A DNA stretch of 41,711 nt from Legionella worsleiensis (GCF_001467535.1 NZ_LNZC01000022.1:239-41949); one strand, 5' to 3'. Counted from the first letter of the stretch, positions 7,993-17,485 are shown. A program made the numbers and translations. The notes: generated by a model from the sequence alone, not told the origin.

Positions 7993-8592
7993 ATGAATGC
8001 CGTTAATTTAAGCGAACTCACCCTGGAAAATGTTGGTCAGTGGCCTGTTGCGGTAAAAGTTGGGGTTATTGCCGGATTAAGTTTAATGATTATCGCTTTA
8101 GGTTATTTTTTAATTATTAAAGCCAATTTTGAACAATACGACACGCTGCAAGCTCAAGAGACTACGTTAAGAGCTGAATTTGAAAAGAAAGAGCATCAAG
8201 CATCTAACCTGAAAGCCTACCAAAATCAGTTGTTACTCATGAATGAGCGTTTTGGTGCGATGTTAAAGCAGTTACCTGCAAAAAACGAAATGCCGGGGTT
8301 ACTGGAAGAAATTTCCAAAACCGGAGTAGAATCAGGATTAAAATTTGAATTGTTTGCTCCACAAGCCGAGGTAGTTCATGATTTTTATATAGAGCTGCCG
8401 ATTAAAATAACAGTGGTTGGTACCTACATGCAATTGGCTGTTTTTTTGAGTAGAGTAGCAGAGATGAACCGAATTGTGACCTTACATGAGTTTAGTATTC
8501 AGGGCAAATCATCTAAAGACAGTAAAACGGTCTCAGAGGATGAATTGGTGATGAACATTACGGCTAAAATATACCGATACAGAGCGCAATGA
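7993..8592 (+). CDS. pilO: type IV pilus assembly protein PilO
   Basis: Inner-membrane partner of PilN. A transmembrane helix lies at about 23-45, then a coiled coil (about 50-85) and a periplasmic ferredoxin-like domain (KNEMPGLLEEISKTG and following, with the VVGTYMQLAVFLSRVAEM segment). The 199-aa length is typical. Its TGA overlaps the pilP start by four bases (ATGA), which indicates translational coupling. Confidence 0.96.
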   Translation: MNAVNLSELTLENVGQWPVAVKVGVIAGLSLMIIALGYFLIIKANFEQYDTLQAQETTLRAEFEKKEHQASNLKAYQNQLLLMNERFGAMLKQLPAKNEMPGLLEEISKTGVESGLKFELFAPQAEVVHDFYIELPIKITVVGTYMQLAVFLSRVAEMNRIVTLHEFSIQGKSSKDSKTVSEDELVMNITAKIYRYRAQ

Positions 8593-9107
8593 TAAATTTC
8601 AGACAACAAGTACATGCAGGGCTGGTAGCAATTTTTTCATTGCTGCTTTGCGCATGTTCAGGCGATAAGAGTGATTTAATCAAGTACATCAATGACATGA
8701 AATCACGTCCTGCCAAAGCTATTGAACCCATCCCCAAATTTGCCCCATTGCCTGTTTTTAAATTTCCCGAAAACGATCAGCGGCGCAGCCCATTTACCCC
8801 TGTTGTTTTAAAGAAAAATGCCGATTTATACGCTCCTGATCAAAAAAGACTCAAACAACCTTTGGAAGCTTTTCCTTTAGATGCATTAAAATTTGTCGGA
8901 ATTTTAGAGCAGGACTCAGTGATCTGGGCTTTGATAAAACAACCCGATTCACAGATATCCCGGGTCAGGAAAGGGGATTATATGGGGCAAAATTACGGGC
9001 GAATAATCTCTATTACACAAGAGCAGATTAAGCTTGAAGAAACGTTAAAAGACTCAGGGGCGTGGATAAAGAAAACAACCACACTTAAATTGGATGCTGG
9101 CAACTAG
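8589..9107 (+). CDS. pilP: type IV pilus lipoprotein PilP
   Basis: Periplasmic lipoprotein that joins the PilN/PilO complex to the secretin PilQ. A signal peptide ends in a lipobox (LLLCAC, modified Cys at about residue 24). It is followed by a disordered proline-rich stretch with RRSPFTP and then the beta-sandwich domain (LDALKFVGIL-like segment, VRKGDYMGQNYGRI). The 172-aa length is typical. The start overlaps the pilO stop, and pilQ follows nine bases later. Confidence 0.95.
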   Translation: MINFRQQVHAGLVAIFSLLLCACSGDKSDLIKYINDMKSRPAKAIEPIPKFAPLPVFKFPENDQRRSPFTPVVLKKNADLYAPDQKRLKQPLEAFPLDALKFVGILEQDSVIWALIKQPDSQISRVRKGDYMGQNYGRIISITQEQIKLEETLKDSGAWIKKTTTLKLDAGN

Positions 9108-9116
9108 GAGCGCAGG

Positions 9117-11216
9117 GTGCGAAAGATTATCGCTATTTTGATTTTATTAGGGGCAGGTTTTGGTGTGGCATTTTCCCAGGACAATTCCTTGACCTCAGTG
9201 AAAGTCATTCCCTTGCCCGAGGATAGAGTTCGTATCGATTTTCAATTTACGCATCCATTAAAACAACTTCCAGCCAGCTTCATTACCCAAAAACCCGCTC
9301 GAATCGTTTTGGATTTTATCAAGACCGATCTGCATGTGCCAACCGAACAAAAAATGAAAAAAATCGAGTTGGGCTCCTTAAAAACGTACACCATGGTCGC
9401 AGTAGCAGATAGGGTTAGGGCAATATTAGACCTTGATCGTACCGTTTCTTATTCGGGGAGCGCAGCAGGAACTGTTTATAGCCTGGTTTTAAACGGTAAA
9501 AGTAACGAAATATATCAAAGTAATAAAGAATTGTTTATTACCAATCAGGTCGTTAATGCCAAATACCAGATTAATAAAATCGATTTTCGTGGAAGAGAAA
9601 AGCAGGGAGGACGAGTTGTTGTCGATGTTTCAGACTCCAGCATTCCTGTTGATGTAACTCAGGTTGGTAAAGAAGTAGTGGTTAATTTTATCAACACCAA
9701 GATACCTGTTCATTTGATGAAGCGCTTTGATGTTGCTGATTTTAATAGCCCGGCTCAGGTGATTACCATGCAGCAGGATGGTAAAAACGTACGCATGACC
9801 ATATTGAATAAAGGAGATTATGGTCACTTTGTATATCAGGTGAACAAGCAGTTTATGGTTGATATTTTCCCGCTGAGCGCTGAGGAAATGAAACAGGCGA
9901 AACTTAAAAAGCAAGTCTTTACCGGCAAACGAATTTCTTTAAATTTCCAAAATATTAATATTCGGGCGGTGTTACAGTTACTTGCTGATTTTACCGGAAT
10001 AAACATGGTAGTAAGTGATAAAGTACAAGGAGATATTACCTTGAGACTTAATGATACCCCGTGGGATCAGGCTTTGGATATCATATTAACTACTCAGGGA
10101 CTGGATAAACGTAAAACCGGTAATGTCATGTTAATAGACACCAAAGCCTCTTTGGATAAAATGGAAGAACAGCAGCTTAAAAACCAACAAACCATTGAAA
10201 AGCTGGAGCCTATACGCTCTGATTTGATTCAGATTAATTATGCAAAAGCTGCCGAAATTGCACTGTTAATCAAAGACAAACAAAATTCTCTTCTGTCTCC
10301 CAGAGGCAAAATCAGTGTTGATGGCAGAACCAATACTTTATGGATTCAGGACACCGGGCTTAAAATTGAAGAGGTTAGAGACTTAGTCAAGCAATTGGAT
10401 GTAGCGGTAAAACAGGTTCAGATTGAAGCCCGTATTGTTGAAGTCAATAAAGATTTTAGCCAGGATCTTGGAATTAAATGGGGGGTTTCCAAACCTACTC
10501 ATCTCAGTGGTACTTTAGAAGGGGCGAATCAGTTGCAATTACCTGCGGGAGTTGCCAACCCCGCTAACGTGCCTATTGCCCAACGCTTGAACCTGGATTT
10601 GGCTGCTGCGCCAAATAATGCAATACCCGCTTCTGTTGGTATAGCGCTGGCCAAATTGGGCAATAACATTTTGCTGGATCTGGAGCTCTCGGCACTGGAA
10701 AGTCAGGGGCAAGCCGAATTGATTTCCAGTCCCAGCGTGATTACCACCAATCAACAGCCTGCGGTTATTGAATCAGGTAAAGAGATTCCTTATCAGGAGT
10801 CCACCTCAAGCGGTGCCACTGCGGTAGCATTTAAAAAAGCAGTGTTGAGTTTGAAAGTAACCCCACAAATTACGCCTGACAACAAAATCCTGATGGAATT
10901 GCAGATTAATCAGGATGCTGATTCCGGTGAGCGCGTTCTGGGTGTACCTATTATTTTGACCAAGCAGATTCAGACTAATGTTTTGGTGAATAACGGTCAA
11001 ACCATTGTGCTTGGCGGAATTTACAAACAAGATAAAAACAAATCCATCAAACGCATCCCTTTCCTGGGCGAGCTTCCTGTGGTTGGGATATTGTTCAGTA
11101 ACAAACAGATACGATTGGATAATGAAGAGTTGCTCATTTTCATCACTCCGAGGATAATAACCAACTCGCTGTCGATTACAACAATACAAGGCCGTGAAAA
11201 AGAGGTGTATAAATAA
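9117..11216 (+). CDS. pilQ: type IV pilus secretin PilQ
   Basis: Outer-membrane secretin forming the channel through which the pilus fibre exits. The signal peptide covers about residues 1-20. Two AMIN-type domains (about 25-115 and 150-245) bind peptidoglycan. The STN/N0 domain is at about 272-340 (RISLNFQNINIRAVLQLLAD), N1 at about 370-440, and the secretin beta-barrel at about 500-690 with IETGKEIPYQ-like and VPFLGELPVVGILF-like signature segments. The length of 699 aa is in range. The GTG start follows GGAGCGCAGG closely. It is the last gene of pilMNOPQ. The 265-bp gap to aroK contains no clear terminator. Confidence 0.97.
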   Translation: MRKIIAILILLGAGFGVAFSQDNSLTSVKVIPLPEDRVRIDFQFTHPLKQLPASFITQKPARIVLDFIKTDLHVPTEQKMKKIELGSLKTYTMVAVADRVRAILDLDRTVSYSGSAAGTVYSLVLNGKSNEIYQSNKELFITNQVVNAKYQINKIDFRGREKQGGRVVVDVSDSSIPVDVTQVGKEVVVNFINTKIPVHLMKRFDVADFNSPAQVITMQQDGKNVRMTILNKGDYGHFVYQVNKQFMVDIFPLSAEEMKQAKLKKQVFTGKRISLNFQNINIRAVLQLLADFTGINMVVSDKVQGDITLRLNDTPWDQALDIILTTQGLDKRKTGNVMLIDTKASLDKMEEQQLKNQQTIEKLEPIRSDLIQINYAKAAEIALLIKDKQNSLLSPRGKISVDGRTNTLWIQDTGLKIEEVRDLVKQLDVAVKQVQIEARIVEVNKDFSQDLGIKWGVSKPTHLSGTLEGANQLQLPAGVANPANVPIAQRLNLDLAAAPNNAIPASVGIALAKLGNNILLDLELSALESQGQAELISSPSVITTNQQPAVIESGKEIPYQESTSSGATAVAFKKAVLSLKVTPQITPDNKILMELQINQDADSGERVLGVPIILTKQIQTNVLVNNGQTIVLGGIYKQDKNKSIKRIPFLGELPVVGILFSNKQIRLDNEELLIFITPRIITNSLSITTIQGREKEVYK

Positions 11217-11428
11217 GCTCAATTAAGCTCATAGATCTGATAAACTGTAATTTTAGAGGATTTTGGTATCTATTCGTTGTAGAATAGCGCAAATTTGTAT
11301 TTGCCCTGTGAGTATAAATTCATTATCAAGTAGATAAGCAGTAAATTTAAGGCGTTTTAAAAGTGAATCTCGTCTACGAAATTTGTTTAATAGGATAAAT
11401 CAGCTAAGACGTGTATTTAATTTGTTGT

Positions 11429-11434
11429 TATAAT
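11429..11434 (+). promoter_or_regulatory. possible -10 box upstream of aroK
   Basis: TATAAT lies 48 bp before the aroK ATG, preceded by a T-rich stretch. No good -35 is seen. Its presence in the long pilQ-aroK gap suggests that aroKB-damX may have its own promoter in addition to readthrough. Confidence 0.35.
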
Positions 11435-11481
11435 GGCGGTGTTAGTTATAACACAACAGTTAATGAGGTGTGTAAGAAAAA

Positions 11482-12009
11482 ATGAGCATAGTTAAAGTAC
11501 GAAACATTTTTCTCATTGGCCCCATGGGTGCTGGAAAAAGCACAATAGGCCGTGCTTTGGCAAAGGAGCTCAAACTGGAATTCTATGACTCGGACGAAGT
11601 CATTGAAGAGCGCGCCGGTGCCGACATATCCTGGATTTTTGACATAGAAGGCGAGGAAGGATTCAGACGCAGAGAGCAAAAGGTTATTGATGAATTAACC
11701 CAAAAAACCAACATCGTTTTAGCAACAGGCGGAGGAGTGGTCATTACTCCTGAAAACAGAAATGCTTTGGCTGGACGGGGTACGGTTATCTATTTGAAAA
11801 CCTCTTTGCAACAACAATTTGAACGAACCAAACGAGATACCAAACGTCCTTTGTTGCAAACAGAAGATCTTGAAGGCCGATTAGAATCATTAAGAGACGA
11901 ACGTGAGCCATTCTATGACGAGTTGGCAGACGTTAGTTTTGAAACGGATAAATTAACTGTAAAGGCTGTAGCGAATAACATTATAAAATACATTTATGGC
12001 GAAGTTTGA
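11482..12009 (+). CDS. aroK: shikimate kinase
   Basis: Phosphorylates shikimate at O3 with ATP in the aromatic amino acid pathway (cytoplasm). At 175 aa it is the normal size. The Walker A motif is GPMGAGKST (residues about 13-21), the shikimate-binding Asp lies in [19 protein letters not shown] is the glycine-rich substrate loop, and RPLL lies in the lid (about 119-122). It overlaps aroB by 14 bases, so the two are translationally linked. The pilQ-aroK-aroB-damX order is the common gammaproteobacterial arrangement. Confidence 0.97.
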   Translation: MSIVKVRNIFLIGPMGAGKSTIGRALAKELKLEFYDSDEVIEERAGADISWIFDIEGEEGFRRREQKVIDELTQKTNIVLATGGGVVITPENRNALAGRGTVIYLKTSLQQQFERTKRDTKRPLLQTEDLEGRLESLRDEREPFYDELADVSFETDKLTVKAVANNIIKYIYGEV

Positions 12010-13099
12010 GGTTTTTACCCAGGTTGATGTCTGTTTGCCTGGATGTCACTATCCCATAATAATTTGTCGCAAGGGTCTGCACGACTCCTCGCTTTTATGC
12101 CAGTTGATTCCTTCGCAACAAGTGCTCATTGTAACCAATGATACTGTTGCGCCACTTTATTTGGAGTCCATTGAGGCTGCTTTGGCATCAAAGCAGTGTG
12201 ACACAGTAGTAATACAAGACGGCGAAGCGTTTAAGAATCAACACAGTTTATTCAGTATTTACAATGCATTGATTCATAACAGACATCATAGAGATACTAC
12301 TGTTGTGGCTCTTGGTGGCGGCGTGATAGGTGATCTTGCCGGTTTTGCTGCTTCAACATACCAACGAGGGGTGGGGTTTGTTCAAATTCCAACTACATTG
12401 CTTGCTCAAATCGATGCTTCCGTTGGCGGTAAAACAGCAATTAACCATTCTTCAGGTAAAAATTTAATAGGTAGTTTTTATCAACCCAATGCTGTATTAA
12501 TCGATTTAAACAGTCTGGATACATTACCTGACAGAGAGTTTCGTGCTGGGTTAGCAGAGATGATAAAATACGCTGTGTTAGAAGGCGGTGATTTTTTAGA
12601 CCATCTTATGGCCGCACTGCAACAGGGATTAACTTCTAAAAGTCATGAGCTTCCTGAGTTTATTGCTCATTGCTGTCGAATTAAGGCTCATTATGTTGCT
12701 ATGGATGAAAAAGAAACTGGGCAACGAGCACTGCTCAATCTTGGTCATACTTTTGCCCATGCTTTGGAGGCATATACCTATTACGAACGATGGCTGCATG
12801 GTGAAGCGGTAGCAATTGGGTTATATTGTGCGGCTGTTCTATCCCATAACCTGGGATTACTGGATTTTAAATACGTTGAGTTGATTGAACAGATGTTGGA
12901 ATATGGCGGTTTGCCGCATAAAATACCTGCATCAATTGATTTGATACGTTTAATGGATTTAATGCGTCTTGATAAGAAAATTAAAAATAACTGTTTACGT
13001 TTTGTTGTAATTAAAAAGCCTGGTGAATGCTTTCTTGATGACCAAGTGAGCACTCACTGTTTGCATAATACACTTATTACAGCTGTAAAAGGAGAATAA
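11996..13099 (+). CDS. aroB: 3-dehydroquinate synthase
   Basis: NAD- and metal-dependent enzyme converting DAHP to 3-dehydroquinate, the second shikimate-pathway step. The 367-aa length is standard. NAD-binding [13 protein letters not shown] and the metal/substrate segments [44 protein letters not shown] and LHGEAVAIG (metal His) are all present. The start lies inside aroK. Two bases separate it from the damX-like gene. Confidence 0.97.
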   Translation: MAKFEVFTQVDVCLPGCHYPIIICRKGLHDSSLLCQLIPSQQVLIVTNDTVAPLYLESIEAALASKQCDTVVIQDGEAFKNQHSLFSIYNALIHNRHHRDTTVVALGGGVIGDLAGFAASTYQRGVGFVQIPTTLLAQIDASVGGKTAINHSSGKNLIGSFYQPNAVLIDLNSLDTLPDREFRAGLAEMIKYAVLEGGDFLDHLMAALQQGLTSKSHELPEFIAHCCRIKAHYVAMDEKETGQRALLNLGHTFAHALEAYTYYERWLHGEAVAIGLYCAAVLSHNLGLLDFKYVELIEQMLEYGGLPHKIPASIDLIRLMDLMRLDKKIKNNCLRFVVIKKPGECFLDDQVSTHCLHNTLITAVKGE

Positions 13100-13101
13100 A
13101 A

Positions 13102-14550
13102 ATGACAGATGGATCAATTCAGCCTGATGTTGGTGCTGTAAATCAACCCAGAATACTTTTCAAACCCGGAGCATGGTTAGCCAAAATCGATTTTATTAAT
13201 CATTTGGTGTTATTTAATAATGTGCTCATTACCTTACTTTCAGAAAAAGAAGGCGGAAAAACATCCTTTAGCACCTTGTTACAACAACACGTGGATCAGC
13301 AAATAAAACCCGTTTTGCTGACCGTTAAGCCGCCATTCGATGAGCGCCACATCATTAGCGACATTGCTACCCAATTGTATTTAAATGCCAGCTCAGACAC
13401 CCATTTTGCATCCATAGTCAAACAAATTAACGAACGCAAAGCCCATGTTTTACTGATTATTGACGATGCGCAAAATTTACCTGAATCTTTTATCAGAGAG
13501 GCTCTTTTTTCAATAAAAAATCAGGAAGACTTTGGTTTTTTTCATCTATGTCTGATTTCAGATTATTCACTAGTTGCCACACTGAACCAGCTTGCCGTAG
13601 ATCAGTACAGTAATTTAATACACACCATTGAATTAGGGCCATTGAATGAAAATGAAACAAGAACCTATGTTTTACAACGTGCAATGAATGGTCGATTAAT
13701 CAATAAACCTCTAACTGAAGCACAGTTCAAGCAATTTTATCAGTTGACCAAAGGAAATCTGGCGAAAATAAATTCTAATCTGGAATCTTATATTCAACAG
13801 TGTTTAACCCAAAAAGGCACCAATACCCTAAAGATTATAAAACACACCTTTACGGCTTTAGCCGCAGTTGCTGTTGCCGGGGTTTCATATCTTTATTTAA
13901 ACGGGTTTAATACGGATAATTTCTTACCACAAAAAGCTCAACTAACTACCACAACGTCAATAGAAACTGTAGTCGCTGAATTAAAACCACAACCAGTTGA
14001 AGTACCGCCCCAGAGCTACATCGCTTCATGGCAGGATTCTTCCACACGTCAGATAATGCATTACGCTCTTCCCAAAAAGCAGATTCTCGATGATTTTGAT
14101 GATGAGCAAGAACTAAACACCGTTGCTGTTGTTGATAAAGTCGTTGTTATTCCTACGGTTAAAGCACGAGAAGAACTGGTAGAAACACAACTTCCCTTAA
14201 CGCAGACTGCTGCTGTTTTAGAATCCAAGCTGGTTGAGTTTAAAAAGCCCGAACCAGAGCTAATAGCGAATAAAACAGACTCGCAAAAATCCGGCGGTGC
14301 TCTATACACCATCCAGCTTGCGGCTAGCCACAATATTAGCGATATTCATCGTTTCCGAACCGTAAACAAGTTGCTTGAAAATACTCGAATAAGGCATTTT
14401 ACCAATGCAAAAGGCGGCTGGTACATATTAACTCTGGGTGAGTACAACAGCAGAGCCCTTGCTCAAAGCATGACTAATAAATTACCACCAAAGTTAGCAA
14501 AATTAAAACCATGGATTAGGCCAGTAGCCGGCCTGACGGATCAAGGCTAA
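13102..14550 (+). CDS. damX: DamX-like cell-division protein with SPOR domain
   Basis: A 482-aa protein in the damX position after aroB. The N-terminal AAA-like ATPase region (about 20-235) has a degenerate Walker A (SEKEGGKTSF, Lys53) and Walker B VLLIIDDAQ (Asp121-Asp122). A single transmembrane helix follows at about 249-268, then a low-complexity periplasmic linker and a C-terminal SPOR domain (about 393-472: ALYTIQLAAS, GGWYILTLGEYNSRALA). SPOR domains bind denuded septal glycan, so a septal-ring role is expected. The ATPase half resembles the ExeA/GspA type that also occurs in DamX. The symbol rests on synteny plus domain order. A terminator follows directly. Confidence 0.88.
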   Translation: MTDGSIQPDVGAVNQPRILFKPGAWLAKIDFINHLVLFNNVLITLLSEKEGGKTSFSTLLQQHVDQQIKPVLLTVKPPFDERHIISDIATQLYLNASSDTHFASIVKQINERKAHVLLIIDDAQNLPESFIREALFSIKNQEDFGFFHLCLISDYSLVATLNQLAVDQYSNLIHTIELGPLNENETRTYVLQRAMNGRLINKPLTEAQFKQFYQLTKGNLAKINSNLESYIQQCLTQKGTNTLKIIKHTFTALAAVAVAGVSYLYLNGFNTDNFLPQKAQLTTTTSIETVVAELKPQPVEVPPQSYIASWQDSSTRQIMHYALPKKQILDDFDDEQELNTVAVVDKVVVIPTVKAREELVETQLPLTQTAAVLESKLVEFKKPEPELIANKTDSQKSGGALYTIQLAASHNISDIHRFRTVNKLLENTRIRHFTNAKGGWYILTLGEYNSRALAQSMTNKLPPKLAKLKPWIRPVAGLTDQG

Positions 14551-14557
14551 ATAACAG

Positions 14558-14587
14558 GGAAGGGCGCATTAAGCCCTTCCGTATTTT
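14558..14587 (+). terminator. terminator after damX
   Basis: GGAAGGGC (14558-14565), a 7-nt loop, then GCCCTTCC (14573-14580), followed by GTATTTT. The hairpin begins 7 bp after the damX stop. It closes the pilM-damX block. Confidence 0.75.
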
Positions 14588-14798
14588 GCAAAGATCATGG
14601 GACTTGTTGACAATTGCCTCCTTTGTCTGTGTGCCCCAGCGTGTTTTGGGTATCCATTACATTGTGATAAAAAAATTAATTTCTTATTAACTCATGGATT
14701 AATGATTTTATTTAACCCTTAACACCAGAGCGGGGTTCATACATGACGTGGGGAGTTACTTTTTGCAGGGACAGAGACTTGTATTTATATTGCACATA

Positions 14799-14827
14799 TT
14801 GCTTATTACTTCTTTTTAATATATGAT
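14799..14827 (+). promoter_or_regulatory. putative promoter of the 14866-15855 gene
   Basis: TTGCTT (14799-14804), a 17-bp spacer, then TATGAT (14822-14827). The transcript would start about 30 nt before the ATG. The rest of 14588-14798 is AT-rich; I see only a possible relic of the 5797-type element end near 14601. Confidence 0.5.
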
Positions 14828-14865
14828 GCACAATTGCTCTTTATTTAGACTTATTGATCGATGCC

Positions 14866-15855
14866 ATGACTGTTATCCTGAATACCCAAAAAGATAAATT
14901 TTTTATTGCACTAGGCAAGCAACATGATCATTCGTTTGTCATGTTTGGTGTCTATGATCAAAATAAAGTGCGCCGTCTTCTGTGTCGGGTAGGAAAACAT
15001 AAATATGAGCCTGATGACGAGAAAACCAACATAATTGTGAAGGGCGTCAGGAATCTTTCAAATTTCTTTTTTTCCAGTGTGAAGGCGAAATTAGGCTCAG
15101 AGCCTATCTATAAAAAGAAACCATGTGTTGACCCCATCAGTTACCAAGCTTATGAAGCAACTTATGAGCAGTATCTTGAGTTAATTGGAATAATCGAAGG
15201 TGTTAGTCAAAAGAAAAGACCCATATGGTGTTTTAAGCCATATGATCATAACGACGATTATGTTTTACTCACAGAGAAGAACTCGCGAGTAACCCAGAAA
15301 ACAGATCATCACAAAGAAATTAAAGATAATGTAGAATCCTTATCAGTATCCAATACATGCAGGCATACAGCGATTAGATTAGTTGAGGAAGTGCTGAAAA
15401 CTCCGCTTAGCCCTTCGATATCTTCTCGTTATTTTGTCGATTTCTTATGTAAAACCCAGCTTGTTCATGGAGTTCCTTCTTCTGACATTCCTTTCTACGT
15501 ATTACCAATACCACCCAATCAATTTACCACGCAAAGTCCGGCACATCAGGATATCTTAAAAAAGCTCTACGCTCGAATGGAGCATCTGATTACCCTTGAT
15601 CCCAATTCAGTTGCGACTATGGAAAAATTTAACAGCATTAAGGCACAATACAATCAGCTGGCCGGTTCACCCGCACTTAGCCTGGAGCAGTTACTGGAAA
15701 GTATCCAAAGCTGGAAAGAGCGAGATAAAGCTCTTTTGAGTACCTTGAGAAAAACCTATATTTGGGATTTCTTTTTAAACCGATCCTCGGCAACTATGGA
15801 TACCGTCAATGAAATTGAGAGCAGCCTTAAAAACGACAAAAACGGCTTGAAGTAA
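14866..15855 (+). CDS. hypothetical protein, Legionella effector-like
   Basis: A 329-aa protein from the ATG at 14866; a TTG four codons earlier is possible, and neither start has a clear ribosome site. No signal peptide or transmembrane segment is visible. Striking segments are YQAYEATYEQYLELIGIIE, then WCFKPYDHNDDYVLLTE, then SNTCRHTAIRLVEEVL (Cys at about residue 165, His 167), then FYVLPIPPN, and a C-terminal helical half ending FFLNRSSATMDTVNEIE. A Cys at the start of a helix after an Asn-Thr turn resembles papain-like folds. I believe similar blocks recur in Legionella effectors, but I cannot name the family with confidence. It is monocistronic, between a terminator and convergent bolA. 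Effector function is an inference. Confidence 0.72.
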   Translation: MTVILNTQKDKFFIALGKQHDHSFVMFGVYDQNKVRRLLCRVGKHKYEPDDEKTNIIVKGVRNLSNFFFSSVKAKLGSEPIYKKKPCVDPISYQAYEATYEQYLELIGIIEGVSQKKRPIWCFKPYDHNDDYVLLTEKNSRVTQKTDHHKEIKDNVESLSVSNTCRHTAIRLVEEVLKTPLSPSISSRYFVDFLCKTQLVHGVPSSDIPFYVLPIPPNQFTTQSPAHQDILKKLYARMEHLITLDPNSVATMEKFNSIKAQYNQLAGSPALSLEQLLESIQSWKERDKALLSTLRKTYIWDFFLNRSSATMDTVNEIESSLKNDKNGLK

Positions 15856-15933
15856 CCGTATCAGGAACATTGCAGACGTGGTTTGTTAGACAGGTATTTG
15901 TGTCGGTTAAGATGCTGTCTCAATTAAATCCAC

Positions 15934-16251
15934 TTATCCGTTTTTGTAGCCGTCTTTACATGCCGGGGATTTTAATACCGGGGATTGTTTTTGACTCCAT
16001 TCCAATTCAGTATACAAATGCATACTTAACGCATGCAATCCGCTATCAAATTCATGCTTTAACAGCTGGTTAACCATTCGGTGCCGTGCTATTCGGGTGG
16101 ATTCGTTAAAGCGGGAAGAGACCATAATGACCTTGAAATGCGTTTCTGCTCCTTCAGGTACGTGATGATTTTTAGATTCATCCTCTACTGACAAAAACAG
16201 GGGAGAGAATTCTTTGGATAACAGGGTTTCTATATTTGTTCTGCGTGACAT
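15934..16251 (-). CDS. bolA: BolA family protein
   Basis: A 105-aa cytoplasmic protein with the class II KH-like BolA fold. Recognisable segments are IETLLSKEFSPLFLSVEDESKNH, then the conserved HF.V..VS..F...SRIARHR-like stretch (FKVIMVSSRFNESTRIARHR), then MVNQLLKHEFDSGLHALSMH, which carries the invariant His-Ala-Leu. BolA proteins partner with monothiol glutaredoxins in iron-sulfur handling and influence morphology and stress responses. The last 20 residues (KQSPVLKSPACKDGYKNG) form a tail beyond the core. It is convergent with the effector-like gene; the 78-bp gap has no obvious terminator. Confidence 0.9.
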   Translation of the reverse strand: MSRRTNIETLLSKEFSPLFLSVEDESKNHHVPEGAETHFKVIMVSSRFNESTRIARHRMVNQLLKHEFDSGLHALSMHLYTELEWSQKQSPVLKSPACKDGYKNG

Positions 16252-16367
16252 ACACTACTCGCTGGTGTTCGTGATGCCTGATTATATCCGGGAAAATAAG
16301 CCGGGCATAGTGCTGTGATGATTGTGCGGATTTAGGCCTCGTTTAAATGAGTCACCAATCCATATAA

Positions 16368-16520
16368 GTAGCCTGTAATAGACAAAGTCGTATTACAGGG
16401 TGTCCAATCTGGGAATGTTTTTTCATGACAGGGTATCTCTGGTGCGTCTGTTTTTTAGGGTGACTTGATGAGATAGGGAATCTGACCTCCTGTATTACGA
16501 CTTCGTCTAATACAGGCTAC
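16368..16520. repeat. REP-doublet element, family B, complete copy
   Basis: Starts GTAGCCTGTAATAGAC at 16368 and ends with the inverted counterpart GTCTAATACAGGCTAC at 16520. Each end folds as a hairpin (CCTGTA arm, CAGG partner) after the GTAG foot. The interior (GGGAATGTTTTTTCATG, GACTTGATGAGATAGGGAAT) matches the array after 41139. The bases just upstream (AAATGAGTCACCAATCC) also match the spacer of that array. Confidence 0.78.
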
Positions 16521-17017
16521 AATTGTTGTTTGAGCAAGAGGGGTGTTGTGTCATCATTTCCCTAACCAGGTAAGGCGAGAGCAGAGGGGGGGACAGGTTG
16601 GATGATCTTATTTTAGTTTATTGTGTCACTATATGACAAAAAATGTCAGTTTGTTTTCGGGCAGGGGTTATGGATGAAAAAAATCTGGTGCTGCTTTCTA
16701 CTTTGAATTTGCAGATTTAAGGAATCTCAAGGAGTTGGCAAATTGTGTCAACACGTTACAGAACATAGCCTTGGTAATCACGTTGATTTTATTTGATTTA
16801 GCTGTAACGCTTATGGGTATAGCCTGCTGGAATGGAAAAGCGCTGTTGGTGGGCTGGGATTTTTTTGCTTCATAGTGACAGTACTTGGTAGGGGCGGAAG
16901 ATGATAAGGAGGGTTGCCTTTTATTTTAAGGGTAGTTTCATATAATGCTTGCTGGTTTTGGGGTTTGGTTGAATAATGGCATTTAAAATGCAGCCTGTAA
17001 CACCCAGTTCAATAAAC
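16521..17017. other. gene-free stretch upstream of the pilin gene
   Basis: About 500 bp with no reading frame I can support and no tRNA-like fold that I can see. It could hold PilR-type enhancer sites for the sigma-54 promoter at 17018 or a small RNA. I find no specific motif. Confidence 0.4.
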
Positions 17018-17034
17018 TGGCACTAAGTATGCAT
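17018..17034 (+). promoter_or_regulatory. sigma-54 (RpoN) promoter of the pilin gene
   Basis: TGGCAC at 17018-17023, five bases, then ATGCA at 17029-17033. The GG (17019-17020) and GC (17031-17032) are 12 bp apart, exactly the -24/-12 spacing. The consensus is TGGCAC-N5-TTGCA; one base differs. Transcription would start near 17044, leaving about 25 nt before the ATG. RpoN with PilSR control of major pilin genes is well established in other gammaproteobacteria. Confidence 0.8.
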
Positions 17035-17068
17035 GATATTCAATGTCACTTAATTTACGGAGATGGAC

Positions 17069-17485
17069 ATGAAACAAAAGGGTTTTACACTGATTGAATT
17101 AATGATAGTGGTAGCTATTGTGGGCATCCTTGCCGCAATTGCCATTCCTGCTTATCAGGATTACACCATCAGGGCACGTGTGACTGAGGGTTTATCATTG
17201 GCATCTGCGGCTAAACTTGCCGTGTCTGAAACTGCTATAACTAATAATGCGTTGCCAGCAACAGAGGCAGCTACGGGATACACATCCCCTCCTGCAACGC
17301 CTAATGTTCAAGATATCTCAATAGCTGACGATGGTACAGCACAGATAACTATTACGTACACAGCTGCTGCTGGTGGTGGAACTATTATAATGACCCCTGC
17401 GCTTGGGGCAAATGGGGATGTAACGTGGACTTGTACCGCCGGAACCCTTCTGACCAAATATCGCCCAGCAAGTTGCAGACCTTAA
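17069..17485 (+). CDS. pilA: type IV major pilin / prepilin
   Basis: A prepilin of 138 aa with the short leader MKQKG, cleaved by PilD before Phe in [15 protein letters not shown] (Phe+1, Glu+5). The hydrophobic helix that packs the fibre core follows. [11 protein letters not shown] continues the helix, and two C-terminal cysteines (TWTC... and ASCRP) form the D-loop disulfide typical of type IVa pilins. I chose the ATG at 17069 because TACGGAG sits six bases before it and it gives a normal leader; the ATG at 17063 would add MD. It lies away from pilM-Q and pilBCD and is a single-gene unit with its own sigma-54 promoter and a strong terminator. Small size and Ala/Thr-rich surface suggest the major pilin (PilA/PilE-like). 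Confidence 0.94.
   Translation: MKQKGFTLIELMIVVAIVGILAAIAIPAYQDYTIRARVTEGLSLASAAKLAVSETAITNNALPATEAATGYTSPPATPNVQDISIADDGTAQITITYTAAAGGGTIIMTPALGANGDVTWTCTAGTLLTKYRPASCRP

Noticed and set aside
14675-14691. PmrA-like pair TTAA-N7-TTAA upstream of the effector-like gene
   Set aside because: It lies in a very AT-rich tract about 110 bp above the best promoter, so chance is likely.
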